A stretch of DNA of 64,000 nucleotides from Bacteroidales bacterium (lineage in GTDB: Bacteria; Bacteroidota; Bacteroidia; Bacteroidales; UBA7960), in NCBI GenBank assembly GCA_007118495.1, contig SKRM01000053.1, forward strand, positions 1 through 64,000, given 5' to 3'. The position numbers and the translations under genes were made by a program. Below the pieces are notes generated by a model that was not told the origin of the DNA, did not search any database, and saw only the letters and a list, made by a program, of their open reading frames with translations. This document shows positions 48,428-58,953 of this stretch, piece by piece (positions within the stretch are counted from its first letter, which is position 1; each line of letters opens with the position of its first letter).

Positions 48428-49381
48428 TTATGTTCTGCTTCTGCGATGGGTACTGACATGTCTTTTTGCTTTTACATCATAGATATCCTGAATGGTAATC
48501 ATGATGCCTGTTTCCTCAACTCCCCCAAACCCTTGGTTTATTGCTGTACCAAATGTTCTCATGCTTGGGCTGAGCCCCATATATGAGTTAAATAAAGGAG
48601 GAATATTTTCGCCACGTTGACGGACATGTTGTGACAACAACCGGTAGTTTTCATCAAATGTACTGCCTGTAAAAACAGCGGCCATCTTCTCCTCTGGTGT
48701 ACTTATTGTAAGCGGTTTATGAGGTCTGATGAGTTTGTCCGGATCAGAAAAGAACCTGTGCATAAAATATAGGATCAAGTCACGGGCGTAGGCGTCAAAA
48801 TGCTGGTACATGGTTATTTTCCCCACAAAATATTTAACCAGTGGATAGTCTACAACCAACCCCCCAAGCCCATCCCACAAATTGTCGAGTGAATAAATGC
48901 TTTTTCTGTTCTCTCGTGAGGGCTGATAAGCTGGCTGTACAAATGATCGGCCCAGCTCAATGGTATAGGGCAGGTATTTTGTTTTGAACTTTTCTGAAAA
49001 ATAAAATAGTTCTGATGTAGCAATAAGCGGGGTGCCATCGTCTTTAAGGGGGGCTTCCCAGCAGCAAATATACCTATAGCCTCCGACAATTTCCTGAGCG
49101 GCAGGGTCCCACACTATTAACTGCTTATAGGGGGTTTTGGCAAGATCAAAATCATCAAGATCAATCTCCTTGCCGGTGCCACCACCGGCCTGTCGAAAAG
49201 AAATCTCTCTCAGACGGCCTATTTCACGAACCGTATGTGGTGAATCGTGAGCGTCTACCAGATAGATCTCATTATTTGCTTTGTTGGTATTCCTAAAAAA
49301 TTTTTCCCGGGTCAGCTCTTTCTGTATTAAGCTTCTTTTTACCGGCGGGATAATATCTTGCTCCTTATCTTTCTTCTCCAT
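48428..49381 (-). CDS. GNAT-type N-acyltransferase (hemolysin/OlsB/GlsB-like)
   Basis: REIGRLREISFRQAGGGTGKEIDLDDFDL...ELGRSFVQPAYQ. Confidence 0.82.
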   Translation of the reverse strand: MEKKDKEQDIIPPVKRSLIQKELTREKFFRNTNKANNEIYLVDAHDSPHTVREIGRLREISFRQAGGGTGKEIDLDDFDLAKTPYKQLIVWDPAAQEIVGGYRYICCWEAPLKDDGTPLIATSELFYFSEKFKTKYLPYTIELGRSFVQPAYQPSRENRKSIYSLDNLWDGLGGLVVDYPLVKYFVGKITMYQHFDAYARDLILYFMHRFFSDPDKLIRPHKPLTISTPEEKMAAVFTGSTFDENYRLLSQHVRQRGENIPPLFNSYMGLSPSMRTFGTAINQGFGGVEETGIMITIQDIYDVKAKRHVSTHRRSRT

Positions 49382-49395
49382 TGTTGGTCAGTTCG

Positions 49396-50268
49396 CTATT
49401 TTGTTTTAAATGTGAACCTGCCAGCAGGTAAGCCATACACGTGTTCTTTCATTATCTGAGCCCATTGATAGTGGGTATATTTCTTGGTAAAAGTAGTATA
49501 TGGAACAGGCTCTCCAAAAATTATTTTTAGCTTTTTATTTTGCTGACGGAACATCTCATCGGGTAGGTATAGCATTTCAAGATTAAAACCAATTCCCAAC
49601 TTTTTTCTCCAACGAGCTAAGTTATAGAAAAAATTCGAATTTCTACCTTCTATATATACAGGAATAACATCTCTTTTATGGCTTACGGCTTTGGTAATAA
49701 AGGTTTTTTTCCATTCCAGATCCTTGATTGATTTTCCCTGTCTGCGAGAAACCAAACCTGCAGGAAAAATGGCCACCAATTCATCTGATGCAAAACATGC
49801 TTCCATGGCGCGGACTGATTCTGTCACATTTCGTCCATGCTTATTTACGGGGACAAATAAATTCTTCAGACTCTCAAGTTCAAGCAGAATATCATTGGCC
49901 AGAAACTTAATATCCCGGCGTTTTTTACCAATCACATGCATTAGTGCCATGCCATCAAGCCCACCAAGCGGATGATTGGAAACAATAAAGCACCTGCCTG
50001 ATTCTGGAATGTTATCCTGATTAATCACCTCAATATCAAACCCAAACTCATTAACAAGAACTGCCTCTATAAACTCAAAATCTTTCACCCCTGCAAGCCT
50101 GGCAAGTGCTTTGTTGATCTCTTCCTGATGAACTATTTTTTTTAGATAATTGATAAAAAACCCAGGAATAAAGCGATAGGCTCGTCCGGCCTTATTCCGA
50201 ATGACTTTATCCACATCGATAAGTTGAATATCACTGCGGTTCATAATCCTTTTATTATTAAAGATCAA
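49396..50268 (-). CDS. PlsC-like O-acyltransferase (GlsA-like)
   Basis: FIVSNHPLGGLDGMALMHVIGKKRRDIKFLANDIL; AIFPAGLVSRRQGKSIKDLEWKKTFI. Confidence 0.87.
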   Translation of the reverse strand: MIFNNKRIMNRSDIQLIDVDKVIRNKAGRAYRFIPGFFINYLKKIVHQEEINKALARLAGVKDFEFIEAVLVNEFGFDIEVINQDNIPESGRCFIVSNHPLGGLDGMALMHVIGKKRRDIKFLANDILLELESLKNLFVPVNKHGRNVTESVRAMEACFASDELVAIFPAGLVSRRQGKSIKDLEWKKTFITKAVSHKRDVIPVYIEGRNSNFFYNLARWRKKLGIGFNLEMLYLPDEMFRQQNKKLKIIFGEPVPYTTFTKKYTHYQWAQIMKEHVYGLPAGRFTFKTK

Positions 50269-50501
50269 ATATACGTGACAATTCTCAATCTATGAAAATG
50301 AAAATCCCCCACCGGCAAAGCCAAAACTCTTGCCTGGCTGAGATAATTCCTCTCTCAACAGGCATTTAACGTTAACAAAACGGAGTTGATCTAAAAATAT
50401 CTTCACCAGGGGCAAGAAAACAAAACATTTGTTTATCTCCTCATAATCAGTCAATTAATAAATTACCCCTAAGGTTGAGCCCTGCATGCATTTCGAAAAA
50501 G

Positions 50502-50540
50502 TTATCAACAATGTGGTAAAAAGTGGGAAAATGTGGTAAT
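50502..50540 (+). promoter_or_regulatory. MraZ-type operator: three 10-bp direct repeats next to a DnaA-box-like 9-mer
   Basis: TTATCAACA (50502-50510), then ATGTGGTAAA, AAGTGGGAAA, ATGTGGTAAT in exact 10-bp register (50511-50540). Confidence 0.8.
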
Positions 50541-50583
50541 TTTATGCTTAAATTTATCATTAAATAACCAAACCCGCGGGGAA

Positions 50584-51060
50584 ATGGCACATCTGCTAGG
50601 AGAATTTGTGTGCAAAATCGACGCAAAAGGCCGATTCCTTCTGCCTTCTGGTTTAAAAAAACAGCTGAGCGCAGATGACCAGGAGCGTTTTGTTGTTAAC
50701 CGGGGTCTTGAGCAGAATCTGACACTGTATCCCGAAAGTGAATGGCAGAAAATCTCCCGCGAAGTTAACGCACTGAATCTTTATAATAAAAAAAACAGGG
50801 AATTTGTCCGGTATTTCTTCAGGGGAGCAACAGAAATCAGATTAGATCCGGCTGGCAGAATCCTGCTTCCAAAGTCGCTGATTGAGTACGGAGGCATTGG
50901 TAAAGAAGTGGTCTTGTTTGCCTACGGAAACAGGATAGAGCTTTGGGCTAAAGAATCATACGAAAATATGATAGCCAAAGAACCTGACGATTTTTCTTCT
51001 TTGGCTGAAGAGGTGATGGGGAAAATAAACCAACCATCGGGAGGTGATGATGTACCATAA
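50584..51060 (+). CDS. mraZ: Transcriptional regulator MraZ
   Basis: MAHLLGEFVCKIDAKGRFLLPSGLKKQL...ATEIRLDPAGRILLPKSLIEYGGIGKEVVLFAYGNRIELW. Confidence 0.95.
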   Translation: MAHLLGEFVCKIDAKGRFLLPSGLKKQLSADDQERFVVNRGLEQNLTLYPESEWQKISREVNALNLYNKKNREFVRYFFRGATEIRLDPAGRILLPKSLIEYGGIGKEVVLFAYGNRIELWAKESYENMIAKEPDDFSSLAEEVMGKINQPSGGDDVP

Positions 51061-51940
51061 CCCGGTCATGGTAAAAGAAGCCGTTGAAGGCCTCTCAGTC
51101 TTCTCCGGTGGAAAATATGTTGATGCCACATTTGGTGGCGGTGGCCATGCACGCGCCATTTTAGAATGTCTGGGAGATGGTCTGCTTGTTGCATTTGACC
51201 AGGATGATGATGCCAAAAAAAATGTACCTGACGACGAAAGAATCATTTTTGTAAACCACAATTTCAGGTACCTGAAAAACTTTCTGCGCCTAAATCAGTG
51301 CATCCCAATTGATGGACTGCTGGCAGACCTGGGCGTTTCATCACACCAGCTGGATGAGGCAGAACGCGGGTTTTCAACACGTCATGCCGGTCCGCTGGAT
51401 ATGCGCATGAACAAAGAATCAAAGCTTACTGCAAGGGGAATTGTAAATGAATATGACGCAGACAGACTCGCTGATATTTTATATCTGTATGGTGAAATAA
51501 AGCAATCAAGAAAAATTGCCGCCTCTTTGGTAGATGAAAGAAAAACAAAGGCTTTGAATACTACTGATGAGTTGGGCAGGGTTTTGCTCAGGTGGGCACC
51601 GAGAGGAAAAGAAAACAAGTTTTTGGCGCAAGTATTTCAGGCCCTGCGAATCGAGGTAAATGGCGAGCTGGATGCACTAAAGGAATTGCTAACTCAATGC
51701 ACTGAAGTTATCAAAACTGGAGGCAGGCTGGTGGTTATATCCTATCATTCGTTAGAAGACAGACTGGTGAAGCATTTTATGAAAACGGGCAATTTCACTG
51801 GTAAACTTGAACAGGATTTTTTTGGAAACCCCATTGCTCCATTCAAAATGACGGGGAAACCAATCCAGGTTTCGGATAAAGAACTGGAAATCAACCCCAG
51901 AGCCAGAAGTGCAAGATTAAGAATAGCAGAAAAGATTTAA
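51044..51940 (+). CDS. rsmH: 16S rRNA (cytosine(1402)-N4)-methyltransferase
   Basis: MYHNPVMVKEAVEGL, YVDATFGGGGHARAIL, DLGVSSHQLDEAERGFS, VISYHSLEDRLVKHFM. Confidence 0.97.
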   Translation: MMMYHNPVMVKEAVEGLSVFSGGKYVDATFGGGGHARAILECLGDGLLVAFDQDDDAKKNVPDDERIIFVNHNFRYLKNFLRLNQCIPIDGLLADLGVSSHQLDEAERGFSTRHAGPLDMRMNKESKLTARGIVNEYDADRLADILYLYGEIKQSRKIAASLVDERKTKALNTTDELGRVLLRWAPRGKENKFLAQVFQALRIEVNGELDALKELLTQCTEVIKTGGRLVVISYHSLEDRLVKHFMKTGNFTGKLEQDFFGNPIAPFKMTGKPIQVSDKELEINPRARSARLRIAEKI

Positions 51941-51945
51941 GAAAG

Positions 51946-52350
51946 ATGGAAGCCAATCGTTTTAAAAGAACGCAAAAGAAACAAAAGGCCTCAGGTGGAA
52001 ACTTTACCCGCCACTTTTCTGATTTGCTTGATGGGAGCATGTTTACCAGAAATAGTGCTTCCAACTTACTGCCTTTCATCCTTTATGTTTCAGGTCTGGC
52101 TCTTTTTCTCATTTTCAATGCCTATTATGCTGAGAACAAGGCAAGGGAGTTAGATCAGATCAGAAGAGAAATGACAGAGCTCAGAATAAGGTATATCAAT
52201 ACAAAATCTGAGTATATGTTCCTTACAAACCAATCAGAGATTGCCAGGCGTCTGAGGTCACAGGGCTTTATAGAACCGACGGAGCCGCCCAGACCAGTGT
52301 ATGATTTGACAAAAGGTGATAACCTCATAAGAAGGCTATTCGGAAAGTAG
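51946..52350 (+). CDS. FtsL-like cell division protein
   Basis: Single TM followed by coiled coil, position between rsmH and ftsI. Confidence 0.85.
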   Translation: MEANRFKRTQKKQKASGGNFTRHFSDLLDGSMFTRNSASNLLPFILYVSGLALFLIFNAYYAENKARELDQIRREMTELRIRYINTKSEYMFLTNQSEIARRLRSQGFIEPTEPPRPVYDLTKGDNLIRRLFGK

Positions 52351-52370
52351 CTTTTTAGTATTTGACGACA

Positions 52371-54473
52371 ATGGAATATAAAAACGACATACTCTTAAGG
52401 ATCAGGCTGGTGTACTTCGCCATGGCATTTTTTGCCCTGCTGATCATGGGTAAGGTCATCTATATTCAGTTGATTCAGGGAGATCATTGGAAAGAGCAGG
52501 CCAGAAACACTACGATGAGGTATGTAAGTATTGATGCTGCCAGGGGAGATATATATGCAGAAGACGGTCGCCTGCTGGCTACCAGTGTGCCTGTTTATGA
52601 AATCAGAATGGACCTTAGCCGGCAAGTTATTCCTGATGAACTATTTTTTGCAGGTATTGACTCGCTTTCATTACAACTGTCACGTTTGTTCAGAGACAGA
52701 ACCGCGGCCCAATACAGGTCTGCTCTTGCCAGGGCCAGACAGAACAATGAGAGATACTACCTGATAAAACGCAATGTAAGTTACAATGAGTTGGTTGAGT
52801 TAAGACAATTTCCAATTTTCAGGCTTGGCAGATACCGGGGAGGGCTTATAGTAATTGAAAACACCAGACGTGAGATGCCATACAGAACACTGGCTGCAAG
52901 AACAATAGGTTATGAAAGGGAGGGTGTTTATGTCGGGCTTGAAGGTGCCTATCGCGAATACCTTGAAGGAAGAGAAGGTAAAAGACTTATGCAGAGAATA
53001 AGTGGAGGATCGTGGATGCCTATTAATGATCAGAACGAAATCCAGCCCCAAAACGGGATGGATCTGATCACGACCATCAATGTACACATTCAGGATATTA
53101 CACATCAGGCATTACTAAGACAATTACAGAGATTCAGGGCTGATTACGGTACTGCAATTGTAATGGAAGTTGCTACCGGTAAGATCAAAGCCATCTCAAA
53201 CCTGATGCGCAATCAGTTAACAAATAATTATGAAGAGTCATACAATTATGCCATAGGCCACAGTGCTGAACCAGGTTCAACCTTCAAGCTGGCCAGTATG
53301 ATGGCAGCTCTCGAAGATGGAGTGGTCAACCTTGATGACATGGTTGACACCAAAGATGGTCGAATAGCATTTTATGACAGGATAATGCGTGACGTTAACC
53401 AGGAAGGCCATGGTGTAATTACCATCAGAGAAGCGTTCGAGCTTTCATCCAATGTGGGTATATCGCAGATTATCCACGATGCATATAAAGACAGACCACA
53501 AAGATTTGTTGACCGTCTGAAACAATTTCACCTGAACGAACCCCTTGGTCTGGAAATATCAGGCGAAGGTCAACCTGTAATCAGAGATGTGGGCAGCCAC
53601 GGCTGGTCACTTGTATCATTGCCATGGATGTCTATCGGTTATGAGGTAGCCCTAACGCCTTTACAAACCCTGACGTTGTATAATACGGTGGCCAACAATG
53701 GCAGGATGATGAAACCCATGTTTGTCAGTGAGGTTCGTCAGGCCGGAAGAACCGTCAAACGATTTTCACCAACCGTAATTAACCGGTCGGTTGCAAGCAA
53801 TGCAACCATCAGAAATGTACAGGAATTGTTGCAGGGCGTGGTTGAGAATGGCACAGCAAAAAATATACGCACCAGCGCCTACTCCATAGCCGGTAAAACA
53901 GGCACCGCACAGGTTGCACAATCAGCTTTTGGATATCAAACCCCCACCGGAGTTAATTACCAGGCTTCATTTGCTGGCTATTTCCCAGCTGAGAATCCGG
54001 TTTACAGTTGTATCGTGGTAATAAATAATCCCAGAGGCTGGATATATACGGGCAGCCAGGTCTCAGCGCCCGTTTTCAGAGAGGTTGCTGACAAAATTTT
54101 CGCAGCCAGAATGTTTATCCCCGAGATAGAGCTTTACGAACCTGTAATGGCTTCATTGCCCCCGTTCAGAAGCGCCTACATGGACGATGTCAGAACTATC
54201 TACAAAGCGTTTAATGCGCAGATTATTGAAGAAAGCAAGGCCAGCTGGGGTGGCGCAAGATTGAGGGGAGACACCGCTGAGCTTCACGAACGTGTTTTTA
54301 TTGAAAACCTTGTTCCTGAAGTAGTTGGAATGGGATTAAGGGATGCCATTTATGTTCTCGAAAATGCCGGATTAAGGGTCAGATTTACTGGCAGGGGTGT
54401 TGTCAGAAGACAGAGCATGCCACCCGGTGTTCGCATTAACCCGGGTAACGTAATTTATATTGAACTATCGTAA
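52371..54473 (+). CDS. ftsI: Division-specific penicillin-binding protein (FtsI/PBP3-like) with PASTA domain
   Basis: EPGSTFKL (SxxK), LSSNVG (SxN), AGKTGTAQ (KTG), C-terminal PASTA. Confidence 0.95.
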   Translation: MEYKNDILLRIRLVYFAMAFFALLIMGKVIYIQLIQGDHWKEQARNTTMRYVSIDAARGDIYAEDGRLLATSVPVYEIRMDLSRQVIPDELFFAGIDSLSLQLSRLFRDRTAAQYRSALARARQNNERYYLIKRNVSYNELVELRQFPIFRLGRYRGGLIVIENTRREMPYRTLAARTIGYEREGVYVGLEGAYREYLEGREGKRLMQRISGGSWMPINDQNEIQPQNGMDLITTINVHIQDITHQALLRQLQRFRADYGTAIVMEVATGKIKAISNLMRNQLTNNYEESYNYAIGHSAEPGSTFKLASMMAALEDGVVNLDDMVDTKDGRIAFYDRIMRDVNQEGHGVITIREAFELSSNVGISQIIHDAYKDRPQRFVDRLKQFHLNEPLGLEISGEGQPVIRDVGSHGWSLVSLPWMSIGYEVALTPLQTLTLYNTVANNGRMMKPMFVSEVRQAGRTVKRFSPTVINRSVASNATIRNVQELLQGVVENGTAKNIRTSAYSIAGKTGTAQVAQSAFGYQTPTGVNYQASFAGYFPAENPVYSCIVVINNPRGWIYTGSQVSAPVFREVADKIFAARMFIPEIELYEPVMASLPPFRSAYMDDVRTIYKAFNAQIIEESKASWGGARLRGDTAELHERVFIENLVPEVVGMGLRDAIYVLENAGLRVRFTGRGVVRRQSMPPGVRINPGNVIYIELS

Positions 54474-55947
54474 TACACAAGATATAGTGAAACTGCTCGA
54501 AGAAGTCATATACAAAATGAACGTCAGTGAAACTGCCGGATCGACAGACATCCCTGTAACCGCAGTGGTCTCTGATTCAAGAAACGCCCACCAGGGGTGT
54601 TTGTTTGTGGCTGTTAAAGGCTTGACATCTGATGGGCATCATTATATCAATCAGGCTATTGAAAAAGGAGCAAGGGCTGTTATATGTGAATCGCTACCTA
54701 AAAACATCCGGTCTGAGGTAAGTTATTTAAGGGTAAAAGATTCCATTAAGGCCCTTGGTATCGCAGCAGCCAATTATTATGACAACCCTTCAGCCAAGCT
54801 AAAACTGGTAGGCATTACCGGAACAAATGGAAAAACCACAGTTGCCGGTTTGTTGTTCCAGGTGTTTTCAAAAATGGGGCATCAGTGCGGGCTTATCTCA
54901 ACCATCAGCAACCACATAGGCATGAAAACTATTCCTGCACGATATACGACCCCCGATCCGGTTGAATTGAATGAGTTGTTGCATAGTATGGTAACGGAGG
55001 GCTGCACCTATGCCTTCATGGAAGTTAGTTCACACGCCCAGGCACAGTTCAGAACCCATGGACTTACATTCGCAGGAGGTGTTTTCACCAACATAAGCCA
55101 TGACCACCTTGATTATCACGGCACCTTTAAAAGTTACCTGAAAGCTAAGCAGTCATTTTTTGATATGCTGGGTGACGAGGCATTTGCACTGACAAACCTG
55201 GATGATAAAAATGGTATGATCATGGTTCAGAACACAAAAGCCATGGTTACCACCTACAGTCTGCAGGCGATGGCAGCCTTCAGGGCAAAAGTAATTGAAA
55301 ACACATTCACCGGTTTGCATATGCAAATTGACGGCCAGGATGTCTGGTGTAAACTGGTCGGAAAATTCAATGCTTACAATATAATGGCTGTGTATGGCGC
55401 CGGACGCTCATTGGGTGTCAGCCAGGATGCTATGTTGGCTGCCCTTAGCATGTGTCACCCAGCTGAAGGGAGGTTCGACTACTTTGTAAATCATGAAAAA
55501 ATTACAGGCATCGTCGACTATGCCCATACACCTGATGCCATAGAAAATGTACTAAAAACCATACAAGAAATCCGAACCGGACAGGAGAAAGTTATCACAG
55601 TAATCGGTTGCGGAGGAAACCGCGATAAGGCCAAGAGGCCTGCCATGGCCACCATTGCAGCCACTTACAGTGACAAGGTGGTTTTTACCAGCGATAACCC
55701 AAGGGATGAAGACCCCGAGGCCATTATTCAAGATATGGTGAGCGGATTGGATGTTGATCCGGGTTTAAAGAAAAAACACATCTCCATTACCAAACGCAGA
55801 GAAGCCATACATGTGGCCTGCATTATGGCGACATCGGGAGATATAATACTTGTGGCAGGGAAAGGCCATGAAAAATACCAGGAAATCAAAGGAGTTAAAC
55901 ACCCCTTTGATGATAGGGAATTATTAAAAGAGTTCTTAAAAAGGTAA
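54460..55947 (+). CDS. murE: UDP-MurNAc-tripeptide synthetase MurE (GTG start at 54487 possible)
   Basis: [27 protein letters not shown] (meso-DAP type), position in dcw cluster. Confidence 0.96.
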   Translation: MNYRNTQDIVKLLEEVIYKMNVSETAGSTDIPVTAVVSDSRNAHQGCLFVAVKGLTSDGHHYINQAIEKGARAVICESLPKNIRSEVSYLRVKDSIKALGIAAANYYDNPSAKLKLVGITGTNGKTTVAGLLFQVFSKMGHQCGLISTISNHIGMKTIPARYTTPDPVELNELLHSMVTEGCTYAFMEVSSHAQAQFRTHGLTFAGGVFTNISHDHLDYHGTFKSYLKAKQSFFDMLGDEAFALTNLDDKNGMIMVQNTKAMVTTYSLQAMAAFRAKVIENTFTGLHMQIDGQDVWCKLVGKFNAYNIMAVYGAGRSLGVSQDAMLAALSMCHPAEGRFDYFVNHEKITGIVDYAHTPDAIENVLKTIQEIRTGQEKVITVIGCGGNRDKAKRPAMATIAATYSDKVVFTSDNPRDEDPEAIIQDMVSGLDVDPGLKKKHISITKRREAIHVACIMATSGDIILVAGKGHEKYQEIKGVKHPFDDRELLKEFLKR

Positions 55948-55949
55948 AG

Positions 55950-57206
55950 ATGCTGTATTACATATTTGAGTTTTTAGACCAAAACTTTGATATTCCGGGC
56001 ACGGGGGTATTCCAGTATATCTCTTTCAGGGCTGGTATGGCCATCATATTTTCACTGTTCATTACCATGATTTCGGGCAGACGGATTATCTCATACCTGC
56101 AAAAAATGCAGGTCGGTGAAACTGTTCGTGACCTGGGCCTCGAAGGACAAATGAAAAAAGAAGGCACACCGACAATGGGCGGGCTGATCATTATAGCGGC
56201 CATTGTTATCCCAACAATTTTATTTGCAAGGCTCAACAATATTTACATCATACTGATGCTTGTATCAACCCTTTGGCTTGGAGTCATCGGGTTTGTGGAT
56301 GACTACATCAAGGTTTTCAAAAAAGAAAAGCGAGGTCTGCATGGAAAGTTTAAAATTCTGGGGCAGATTACTCTGGGTATTATTGTGGGCACAACATTGT
56401 ATTTTCACGAGGGAGTGGTTATACGCGAAAAAACCACTGCGCAGTTTGAGTTTGTTAGCCCCAGTGAGATTCTTGAACTTGACGCCCAGACTACAAGAAC
56501 CACTCCGTTCCCCATGGAGTCAGTTAAGTCAACCAAAACCACCATCCCATTCTTTAAAGACAACGAGTTTGACTATACAGTACTGATTAGCTGGATGGGT
56601 AAAGAATATAAGAAATGGGGATTCATCATTTTTATACCCATCGTTATCCTCATCATTACAGCCGTCTCAAACGGGGCCAATATAACCGATGGACTGGATG
56701 GGCTTGCCACAGGTACTTCAGCAATAATCGGGGCAACACTGGGTATATTGGCCTATGTGTCAGGCAATATGTTATTTGCTGATTACCTGAATATCATGTA
56801 TATCCCCCAAACGGGCGAACTTGTAATATTCATTGCCGCATTCGTAGGTGCCTGCATCGGATTTCTCTGGTACAACTCCTACCCTGCCCAGGTATTTATG
56901 GGTGATACAGGAAGCCTTTCGCTGGGAGGGATTATTGCCGTATTTGCCATCGTTATTCGCAAAGAATTGCTCATTCCCATATTATGTGGAGTGTTTTTTA
57001 TGGAAAGTCTGTCGGTTATCATACAGGTAGTATGGTTTAAAATTACCCGAAGGCGTTTTGGTGAAGGCAGACGGGTTTTCAGGATGGCCCCTCTTCATCA
57101 CCATTACCAGTTAAAGGGGTTCCATGAGGCCAAAATTGTTCAACGGTTTTTTATTGTGGGAATCATGCTGGCTGTTTTTTCAGTCATCACCCTTAAATTA
57201 AGATAA
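55950..57206 (+). CDS. mraY: Phospho-N-acetylmuramoyl-pentapeptide-transferase
   Basis: [56 protein letters not shown]. Confidence 0.97.
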   Translation: MLYYIFEFLDQNFDIPGTGVFQYISFRAGMAIIFSLFITMISGRRIISYLQKMQVGETVRDLGLEGQMKKEGTPTMGGLIIIAAIVIPTILFARLNNIYIILMLVSTLWLGVIGFVDDYIKVFKKEKRGLHGKFKILGQITLGIIVGTTLYFHEGVVIREKTTAQFEFVSPSEILELDAQTTRTTPFPMESVKSTKTTIPFFKDNEFDYTVLISWMGKEYKKWGFIIFIPIVILIITAVSNGANITDGLDGLATGTSAIIGATLGILAYVSGNMLFADYLNIMYIPQTGELVIFIAAFVGACIGFLWYNSYPAQVFMGDTGSLSLGGIIAVFAIVIRKELLIPILCGVFFMESLSVIIQVVWFKITRRRFGEGRRVFRMAPLHHHYQLKGFHEAKIVQRFFIVGIMLAVFSVITLKLR

Positions 57207-57224
57207 GCATTTAACCTTCTATAT

Positions 57225-57773
57225 ATGGATACGCTTGAAAAAGCATTGGTTGAGAGACAAAACATTTACAGAAATATGGCTGGAGGTATCGCCTCCAGAC
57301 TGTTTGATGTCAGAAAAAAAGGTATCAAAGAGTGCCTGAGTGGATTTCAAAACGAAGCACACAGGCTTGAGCTTGTGACAACAGTTCGGGGCATCCGCTT
57401 TATAAACGACAGCCGGGCCACCAATGTAAATGCCACGTGGTTTGCCCTTGAGACCATGAATAGTCCGGTGGTCTGGATCGCAGGCGGGCAGGATAATGGA
57501 AATGATTATTCTACACTGTCGGGCCTGGTTGAGCAAAAGGTGCGATTGATCATTTGCCTGGGTACAGATAATACAAATATCCGCCGATATTTCAGTCGTT
57601 TCACGGGAACTATTGTAGAGGTTAATAATATGAAAGATGCTGTTTTTGCGGCATATCAGCACGGTATACCAGGTGACACCGTCTTATTATCGCCGGCATG
57701 CGCCAGTTTTGACCTGTTCAACAATTATGCTGACCGGGGCAAACAATTTATGCAGGCGGTATATGACCTTTAA
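57225..57773 (+). pseudogene. murD: C-terminal domain of MurD only; N-terminal and most of the ATP-binding domain absent (truncated gene or domain remnant)
   Basis: 182 aa: HRLELVTTVRGIRFINDSRATNVNATWFALE, WIAGGQDNGNDYS, LLSPACASFDLFNNYADRGKQF; no Mur P-loop; preceding mraY stop only 18 nt upstream. Confidence 0.85.
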
Positions 57774-57786
57774 TAACACAAGAAGT

Positions 57787-58953
57787 ATGCAGGCCATTTT
57801 AAAACATATGAAGGGAGACAGAACAATCTGGATGGTGGTTGTGTTTCTGTATATTGTGTCCATACTTGCAGTATACAGTTCAACCGGCACACTGGCATAC
57901 CGTCTCCGTTCAGGCAATACAGAATACTACCTCATCAGGCAGTTCATCATTATACTGTTTGGATTTGGCCTGATGTATCTGGCTCACAACATTAAATACT
58001 CGTATTATAGTCGTATATCGCAGCTGGCACTATACCTGGCCATACCCCTGCTGCTCTTTACCTTGCTGAGGGGAACTGCAGCGCACGAAGCTAGCCGCTG
58101 GATTACCTTACCTGTAATCAACCTGACTTTTCAGAGTTCAGACTTCGCCAAACTTGCCCTGATCATTTATATGGCAAGGGTACTTACCAGAAAGCAAGAT
58201 TCGATCCAAGACCTTCAGCAGGGATTTATTCCAATGGTCATCCCTGCAATGTTAATATGCGCACTTATTTTGCCTGCCAATTTTTCTACAGCTGCCTTAC
58301 TTTTTATCACTTGTATCGTGCTCATGTTCATCGGAAGGGTTCGTATCAAATACATTGCAGGACTGGTTGGGGTAAGTATAATTGCAGCATTAATGCTTAT
58401 TATGGTACTTGCTGTTATGCCTGGAAGCAGCAGGGTTGACACCTGGCGCAACCGGGTTACAGCTTTTGTTGACAGAGAAAACAATAATACATATCAGGCA
58501 GATCAGGCAAAGATCGCCATCGCCACGGGTGGTATTATCGGAAAAATGCCAGGAAATTCAACCCAGCGAAACTTTCTTCCTGAAGCATATTCTGACTTTA
58601 TCTATGCAATTATCATAGAGGAGTATGGCCTTGCAGGAGGCTTTGTGGTATTACTGCTTTATTTGATATTGCTTTACAGGGGGGTGCGTATCGCCCACAA
58701 AAGCCCCGGCACATTCGGGGCGCTACTGGCAGCGGGACTTAGTTTCAGTCTTGTATTTCAGGCCATGATAAATATGGCCGTGGCCGTCAACCTGATTCCG
58801 GTTACAGGTCAGCCTTTGCCACTTGTAAGTATGGGAGGTACCTCCCTTTGGTTTACCAGTCTGGCAATCGGAATTATTTTAAGTGTTAGCAGAAGTATTG
58901 AAGAAAACGAAATAACCAATGGCCCAACTTACACGACCGGTCAAACCGCTTAG
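57787..58953 (+). CDS. ftsW: FtsW-type lipid II polymerase
   Basis: SEDS multi-TM protein; PEAYSDFIYAIIIEEYGLAGG, TGQPLPLVSMGGTSLWFTSLAIGIILSVSR; start trimmed from 57637. Confidence 0.95.
   Translation: MQAILKHMKGDRTIWMVVVFLYIVSILAVYSSTGTLAYRLRSGNTEYYLIRQFIIILFGFGLMYLAHNIKYSYYSRISQLALYLAIPLLLFTLLRGTAAHEASRWITLPVINLTFQSSDFAKLALIIYMARVLTRKQDSIQDLQQGFIPMVIPAMLICALILPANFSTAALLFITCIVLMFIGRVRIKYIAGLVGVSIIAALMLIMVLAVMPGSSRVDTWRNRVTAFVDRENNNTYQADQAKIAIATGGIIGKMPGNSTQRNFLPEAYSDFIYAIIIEEYGLAGGFVVLLLYLILLYRGVRIAHKSPGTFGALLAAGLSFSLVFQAMINMAVAVNLIPVTGQPLPLVSMGGTSLWFTSLAIGIILSVSRSIEENEITNGPTYTTGQTA

Noticed and set aside
56400-56620. Insertion in MraY ([15 protein letters not shown]...[21 protein letters not shown]) as a novel domain
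   Set aside because: MraY of Bacteroidetes is generally longer than the E. coli enzyme in this periplasmic loop; I have no evidence that it is special here.
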